Of a stretch of 64,000 nt of DNA, positions 57,607-64,000 are shown piece after piece. Source of the stretch: Hysterium pulicare CBS 123377. Taxonomy: Eukaryota > Ascomycota > Dothideomycetes > Hysteriales > Hysteriaceae. The stretch is taken from contig AJFK01000180.1 of the NCBI GenBank assembly GCA_000467715.1, forward strand, positions 62,001 to 126,000, read 5' to 3'. Every line of letters begins with the position of its first letter. The first letter of the stretch is position 1. A model generated the notes under the pieces. It was not told where the DNA came from, searched no databases, and worked only from the letters and a program-made list of their open reading frames with translations. A program made the translations under genes and the position numbers.

Positions 57607-58485
57607 TTATACCAGGAAGAGCATAGGAGGAGGGGCGACTTCTTCAGGCTCGGCCTCGAAATTTTGGCCGTCCTTCTCCGATTGTATGATCCGCCTATGG
57701 CAGAGCGGGCAATATTCGTTTGAACGGGAGAACCAGTCATCGAGACATTGTTGGTGGAAAAGATGAAGGCATCTAAGCCCACGCATTGGGGCAGCGGCAT
57801 CTATCTCCTCGAGGCAAATGACACTGTCGCGTAGACCTGTTAGCTTTCCCTTGATCAATTGTAAAATAGACGCATAGAAGAGCCGTATACAAAGGGCGGA
57901 ATGATTCGTTAGAATCTGAGTTGCGCACCGACTTCGAGATGGCTCTTCTTGCTGTCTGCGTACACCGTTTAAGCTTGGTATTGTGGTTTTAGGGGAGTAT
58001 CAAGCCCTCGGCAGATGTGAAAATGTCGTTCACATAACCTTCTGTTGTTGAATGTGCAGGAAAAGGAGAGCCGGATTTCAACTAATTGTCACACCCATCG
58101 TGCATAGCTCATTCAAGACAATGGACATACCATACAGGATGCTGCGATACGAGTCGTTCTGGATGTTCATGCTTCTGCTTATTGGTCCACTCTGCGAAGG
58201 TCTCTACTTTGACATTCTGGTCCAGCATCTCCACGCGCTTCTTTGCCCGTCTCGGCTTCGGCGGTTCTCCGCTACTGTTTCGCGTTGTAAAAATCGCCCT
58301 GTCACGTAAAATCAGTAAATGGAGTGGACTAGGAGAAGGAAAGGGCTATAAGAGAATGTGAACAACATTGCGAACGAAACGATCAGTAGCCCGGCAACGA
58401 TGGAGGGTAATATGATTGCAACGAGGTCCCCCTTCTCGATATGGCTGAATGACCGTTTGTGTGCTCTCAAATCGTCGACCGACAT
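57607..58485 (-). CDS. Membrane-anchored RING-H2 protein, probable E3 ubiquitin ligase
   Basis: Three exons (58485-58364, 58298-58131, 57823-57607) give 168 residues. After a short N-terminus (MSVDDLRAHKRSF) there is one membrane helix (about residues 19-41). A basic juxtamembrane stretch follows (PPKPRRAKKRVEM), then the RING-H2 domain with all eight zinc ligands: Cys97, Cys100, Cys115, His117, His120, Cys123, Cys135 and Cys138 (CVICLEE, RCLHLFHQQCLDDWF, EYCPLC). The tail is acidic and ends PPPMLFLV. Such single-helix RING-H2 proteins usually ubiquitinate membrane cargo with an E2 at endosomes, ER or vacuole; the compartment cannot be told here. The first zinc-ligand codon is split TG|T by the second intron, which is unusually long (307 nt). 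The exon boundary is supported by restoring that Cys. An in-frame stop precedes the chosen ATG. Confidence 0.85.
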
Positions 58486-61137
58486 GATGAAGTCGGGTCC
58501 CGCGAGAAGTCACGATGGAGATAAAACCAGACGCCTCAACCCGGATGCCGATCACCTGGAGATAGATGTATATTCGTCCGTGCCAAATTGCCGATTAAGC
58601 ATTTCGCACTTAAGAAGTGATTCCGAGCAAGTGTATCATTGTGCCGCAAGATAAAGGCTCAGAAAAGGGACCAGCCATCATCAGCATAGCTGGCCTAACA
58701 GGTGAATCGGATGTACGCTAAGCCGATGTCAAGTGTTTTGAAAGGTGGATTTAAATTGTCGTGACACGCATCCAATAGCCCTCGAGACCCATGGGGAAGT
58801 AACGCTACTCAAGGAAATGCTGAGCCAATGTATGCGTGACCAACCATCGTATCCCCTCACCGCTGATTGCATGAGAGAAAAGTTGGCGAGAAAGACTTTG
58901 GTGAATTAGACAGAACAAGACAGTATTTGCGGATGAAGTGTTCAGTTTGAGTCCTCCCAGTACTTACGCGCTTGAGCCAGAGTGGTTCGGCTAAAGCGCC
59001 TTGATGGAACCTTGAAAGAGAGTAGATTGATGTACGGCTCGGAGAATCTTGTGATCCCTGTCGTGTAACCACAGTGTGGATTCATCACTATCAGCAGGAC
59101 TTGAGAAAGGGCGGCAAAAGTTGATATGCAGCTTCCCGTCGGAGAGTTACACATTCGGGCCTGGATCGTCGCCCGTGACCGGTTTCCTTTTCATACCTCG
59201 AGGCTCAGCAGCTACAGTTGCATTATAGCGGCGGATGAACTGCAGCTTTGACGAACTCTGTCTTCATATTCGCGACCGTGGGTTGCCCATTGAACTCAGC
59301 AGAATGACAGTGCCAACTTCTAGATCTGCTTCAGGTTACGAACCAGCTTTTAGATCTTTCACAAGGTCCACTTGTTCTGTGTAGACTGGCAGTGAAGAAA
59401 ATTAGACGGGCGCGCGCAACCCGGTAAAACCCACGAACTCTTTTGCCCATTGTGCATATGGAAATACCGAAAGCTGCTACTGCAAGGCTCTGGTTTAGGA
59501 CTGCCGAGTGGAGATGTGGGGAATGCATTAGATGAGAAGTTCATGTAAGTCCGGGAGTGGGGAAGTTCACTTGCGGAGAGCAAGGGGTCGTACTAGCAAA
59601 TACACAAAGGACAAGTGGCTCAGTCTACCAGACCCGCATACTTGATATGTACTGCTGGATAAAGCAAGGTCGAAGCTGTAAGAGAAAGGATATATCGTGT
59701 TCTATTGTAGAGCGGATGTTAGCATAGTAGAGAAAGATCAACTTTATTTATATTTACTCCTTAGGTATCTTAGATGATAATGTTGTCCTATAGCTTAGAA
59801 GATAGTTTGTCGAGCTCGGAGCCCGGGCAGTTCCATGGGTAGACGTAGCACGATTTGCCGGTGTAGAACATGAAATGCGAGTTGTGCGACTGAAAATCAT
59901 TACCGATCAGTCAGAGGATTGCAACAGAAATTCGATTCGCGGTCGATTCATCGCTGTGGTCTGTCAATCTGTGGCGAAGTGAAGGGAACACATGAGGATG
60001 GAATGAAAGCCTTGAATAGGGCTATAAAGGTCCACCATGTCCGGCATGTAAGCAATGACCGCGGATCAACTTTTTCCGGCTGTGTTAACAAATTTAGGTC
60101 GAAAATAGACGGGCGCTCATTTAGATAGTCGATAGCGAGCGATTGCTTGTCCGGTTGACACCATGAGAAAATTTCTTGACCAAAGACACCGACACCACGA
60201 GATATAGGCCGAAAAGGACGCTACCCACCCGTATGGCAGGCGCCTGAAGACATCCAAATGACGGCACTTCATCTCGACTGTTTTAGATCTTATCTGTGGT
60301 TTGTCATACGGATGACTTTGACTCGGTTTGGCATAGATGATGGCTAGGCTGGTGTAGGATAGATTGAGGAATCGGGGACGTCAGACAATCGGCATCTTTC
60401 ATGAACGGGATACCCAAGCTTGAACGCATCTTCATGGGAGTGTTCCCCAACAACGATTGAATGATGGTAAGGTGAGATGGGTGGACTTTGTGCCAGCCCT
60501 ACGAAGAGCAGCTGAAAGGGGTCCCAAGCGGACCCAAAACCCACGGACCTCAGAATTGGTACCGATCCCCCCGCATCGCATGAAACCTCTTCATCACAGC
60601 TTCTTGGTTATCTGCATCAGCAAACATGGGATCTGGACCAATGGCCTTTTCCAAATCCTCTCCGCAACGTGATCTTGTCCGGCGTCAGAACTGTCAGGAA
60701 TGCATGACGCGCAACGTCCCGTCCCACGAGCTGTTCAGCCGATATCTAGGGAATCTAACGAATAACACGAGCCGAAAGCTGGCCGATAGCGCTTAGGTAA
60801 CTTCCTTTGCAAAGATAAGAAGTTTAACCAAAGCTGCAAGTGGGTGGAATCGCGTAAACGATCTTACTTTCATGCAGCTTATCATCATGACCACTTATAT
60901 TACTATTGTTGGCATGGCAGCTCTAGGTAAAGCTCTAGGTACATCTTGTTCTTCCTTCGTGAGCTTGGCTTCTCGACCGTTTGCATATTTCTGAATCCTT
61001 CGTCAATCGTAGTAGTTGTACTTGGGATCTCATTACTTGTCTCGTTTTAGTCGTTGTTGATTGCCTGACTTCGTTTACTCCTCAAAAAGGAAGCTTCTAT
61101 CCGACATCCTTACAGGTTCAAACGCAATTCACTCACC
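58486..61137. other. Divergent intergenic region, RING gene to permease
   Basis: About 2.65 kb holding the promoters of the RING gene (-) and of the permease (+). Frames are short and unrecognised. A patch near 59690-59800 is AT-rich. No repeat or RNA gene seen. Confidence 0.55.
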
Positions 61138-63186
61138 ATGTCACACGAGGGACCCATGACCGCTGGCGAGGAGAAGCACAGTATGGACGAAGAATTTGGA
61201 AGAAGGAGAAGTACCATCGTCAGTATCGAAGAAGGAGTAGCTATAAACGCGTCCGGACACAAAGATCAGCTCCAACGACAATATGGGTTGCTTGGGATTT
61301 GCGGGCTTGCGCTGTGAGTTCCTGCGACATCTTTACCTGCGGCGATGTCTCCTTTCTAACCTCGCTGTCAAAAGTAACATCGATAACGCCTGGATTGCTC
61401 TTGGCGGCTCTGTTACTATTGCAATAGGTAAGTCTGCGGATTCTATATGGTATACCTAGCTCAAGATTCCCGATCATCACACACAAGCCTGCCTTGTCAG
61501 CAAACAGCATAACTGACAGCCCTCCAGCCAACGGTGGACCACCTGGCGTTCTCTACGAGCTTATGGTCGCCGCTGCATATTATGCAGTCATCGCTGCGTG
61601 TATTGCAGAGCTTGCGTCTGCCATTCCGTCATCTGGAGGTGTAAGCCAAATTCTCTCCTCGAATACCCTCTTTATGGATTACCAGACCCATATCAAATTG
61701 CGACTAATATCTTTATTTTAGGTTTACCACTGGGCATCTGTAACAGCGGGCAAGCATGGACGCATCCTCGGATTTTTCACAGGTTCGGTTAACTACTTCG
61801 GATGTAAGTACTCATCCTTCATATCTAGGCAAAGCAGCACATTAATCAGTTGTCGAGGATAGGGCTATTTGACTTGGCAAGTATCACACAGATCGTCAGT
61901 TCAGTTGCTGTGCAGCTATACGCCGTTTTCCACCCGGATTTCGTCATCGACCCGTGGCAAGTCTATGTAGCCTACTTACTGATCACGTGGACTTGTGCTG
62001 CCGTTGTTATATTCGGCAATCGATTCATACCGATGCTGCAAAACGCAGGTCTCGTACTCGTTCTAGTGGGCGGCTTCGTAACAATAGTCGTCGTTGCGGC
62101 AATGCCCAAAACCCACGCCTCCAACGCCTTTGTCTGGAAAGATTTCGATAATGCTACTGGTTGGTCAGGAGGTGTTGCATTCCTTACTGGAGTTTTGAAC
62201 GGAGCGTTCACGATTGGCACTCCAGATGCTATCACCCACATGGCAGAAGAGTTTCCAGATCCAGCAAAAGACCTGCCAAAGGGCATTGCCGCACAGATCG
62301 GTCTAGGATTTCTGAGTAGGTATCCTGGAATGATTATTGTCAGGCCATATGACTGACTGAGTACTTAGCTGCCTTTCTCTATGGCATTGCCATATTCTAT
62401 GCCATTTCTGACCTAGATGCCGTCCTGACGAGCAACGGAGCATTTCCTTTGGCCGCCATCTACTCTCAAGCAACCGGGAACAAGGGTGGAGCCTTCGGAC
62501 TTTTATTCATCGTCTTCCTATCCCTCTTAATCTGTGTCATTGGAACATTTGTCACCGTTGGTAGGATCTGGTGGAGTCTGGCTCGGGATAACGCAACTCC
62601 ATTCGCCAGTCTGTTTTCGAACGTCAATGAGAAATTGAGTTGCCCCGTCCCAGCAACACTCCTTTGCGGTAAGCGCACTCCGATCGAACCTCCTCGACAT
62701 TGAATATATTTCTAACAATTTTGCCAGCCGTCATTTCCACAGGGCTCGGAGCCATCCCACTCGGTAGCAAGGCAGCTTTCACCGATTTAGCAGGCTCCTT
62801 CATCATTCTCACATCAACGTCCTACGCCCTCGCGATAGCTCCGAATCTATTCACAGGCCGTAAGAACGTTCCTCCGGGGCCATTCTACTTAGGCTCAGCT
62901 GGTTTTATCATAAATGCTGCTGCCGTTCTATTGATCATTTTCTTCAACATCATGTTCTGTTTTCGTAAGCTCATACCCCTTTCCTCCGAAAGTTCAGACG
63001 AGCACAAACTAATTCCACTCCTCCGTAGCCTATGCACTACCTACCTCCACTCAATCAATGAACTACAACAGCGTCATCTTAGTTAGTATCGTCACCCTAA
63101 CAGCATTTTGGTGGTTCTTCCATGGATTACGCAAGTATCCAGGGCCGAAGTTGGCTCATTTATATGTCGATGGCTCGAAGTTATGA
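61138..63186 (+). CDS. APC-family amino-acid/GABA/choline-type permease
   Basis: Eight exons (61138-61313, 61375-61427, 61528-61640, 61722-61803, 61863-62315, 62369-62668, 62728-62964, 63029-63186) with closing phases give 523 residues and about twelve membrane helices. The first 55 residues are polar and cytoplasmic. Family landmarks are the helix-1 region GLLGICGLAL.IDNAWIALGG, GGPPGVLYELMVAA, ELASAIPSSGGVYHWASV, GSVNYFGWLFDLAS, HMAEEFPDPAKDLPKGI (the loop motif of fungal GABA/choline permeases), AISDLDAVLTSNGAFPL, and the C-terminal FHGLRKYPGPK. This is the UGA4/HNM1-like branch of the amino acid-polyamine-organocation superfamily, which imports GABA, choline or related amines across the plasma or vacuolar membrane by proton symport. 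The exact substrate cannot be read from sequence. The acceptor of intron 4 (GGATAG at 61862) was chosen because it restores GWLFDLAS. Confidence 0.93.
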
Positions 63187-64000
63187 TGTTCTCGTTTTCT
63201 AAGAAGAGAAGGAAATTGGGTGACCATAGATTTTAATAGGGGTGTCGGCTGTCTGTGTATACCCTGTAAAGCGCTACTGTCCAGTTGCTTCGATTTCTTG
63301 TATTCGTAGTATGTTTTACTTCAATGGGGTGATTAAATTATAGAATCAAAGACTTTCAGCCTTTGATTTGTTCTTCTTGTCTATCCTCCTTTTAATCCAT
63401 CATTGCAGAAAAATCGTGGATGCCGTGACTTCACATATCTCAACGAGGCTTTCTTTTGGCATCCGAAGGTTTTGCTCGAGACCATTGCCAAATGGAGTGA
63501 TGACCAAAGAGTAGTCCCCGACAGCGACTTTCAAGGAGCTTCACGCATCTCTTGAGGTGTTCAACAATTTGCTTAAAGCCCATGAAGATTACACAGTTCG
63601 TCATGTCCCTGTAGTCTATTCGCGTGTCCATGCGGAGGTGGCTATGGATTGCTGATTAGCTTTAGGCTTGGTGAAGGGAAGCAAATGTCGTTTCTTTCGC
63701 TTAGAGGGTCCTGGTAATGCCTTTTGATCTGAATCTGGTTTTCGATTGCCAGTAATTTTGCAGCTGAAGTTGAAATTACGGGCCGTAGATGTGGTGTGTA
63801 AAGTAGGGGCTTTTGCTCCGTCAAGTTTCGAAGCCTCGTTTGGGATTCTTCTTCTTCCCGTCCTTATACCTCGCATGCGTTCAGGGAAAACCTACTCCTC
63901 ACTCCCTTCCGCTGAACACGCATTCCCGAAGTCCTCTTCCACTCCTTTCCACCAATTATTCGCCTTTCTCCAGCCAAACGCAGTATAACATCCAAGATCA
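63187..64000. other. Right end of the window, downstream of the permease
   Basis: About 800 bases. The first 200 should be the permease 3' UTR. An 80-codon plus-strand frame (63746-63988) and overlapping minus-strand frames show no family resemblance. Confidence 0.5.

Noticed and set aside
57603-57858. RING frame taken as a separate 83-residue gene starting MIKGKLTG
   Set aside because: It would lack the first zinc-ligand Cys; the spliced model restores it and adds a membrane helix.
59690-59800. AT-rich patch considered as a transposon relic
   Set aside because: No inverted ends, direct repeats or coding remnants could be found.

Overview
This window is nuclear DNA of a filamentous ascomycete (Pezizomycotina). 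The coding genes have many short introns (about 50-100 nt) with GT...CTAAC/CTGAT...AG signals. The gene families are typical of moulds: Het-C, a large-subunit catalase, a LaeA-type methyltransferase and Mdm12. Intergenic gaps are several kilobases long. The Mdm12 and Het-C sequences look most like Leotiomycetes/Sordariomycetes to me, but that placement is inference.

Layout. 1-8.3 kb: the tail of an unknown gene at the left edge, a small secreted Cys-rich protein (-), a complete ten-exon het-C gene (-) and mdm12 (-), encoding the ERMES subunit. 8.3-14 kb: a long gap, then a short stress-type gene of unknown function (+) with a clear TATA box and repeated GTCAAAC motifs. 16.8-19.3 kb: a large-subunit catalase (+) with one apparent GT...TG intron. 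20.8-32.3 kb: a Ser/Thr-rich wall-type secreted protein (-), a 1104-residue acidic-repeat orphan (-) and a 1209-residue coiled-coil protein (-). 33.4-39.5 kb: a mitochondrial acyl-CoA dehydrogenase (-), a large unknown fungal protein (+) whose two parts lie in different frames, and an ACR3 arsenite exporter (+). 44.1-45.6 kb: a LaeA/UMTA-like methyltransferase (-) with eight exons. 45.6-54.5 kb: a second long gap holding a 260-bp inverted-repeat element (MITE). 54.5-58.5 kb: an SREBP-type bHLH transcription factor (-), a doubtful membrane-protein ORF (-) and a membrane-anchored RING-H2 protein (-). 61.1-63.2 kb: an APC-family amino-acid/choline-type permease (+) with eight exons.

I see no metabolic cluster and no operon-like unit; the genes look independently regulated. 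Functional themes are self/non-self recognition (het-C), ER-mitochondria contact (mdm12), oxidative and arsenic stress defence (catalase, ACR3), branched-chain or short-chain acyl-CoA oxidation, and regulation (bHLH, LaeA-like, RING). I rebuilt exon structures by hand from splice signals, reading phase and known family sequence. All intron phases close, but none has been checked against transcripts. I found no tRNA, rRNA, CRISPR, virus-like element or autonomous transposon.
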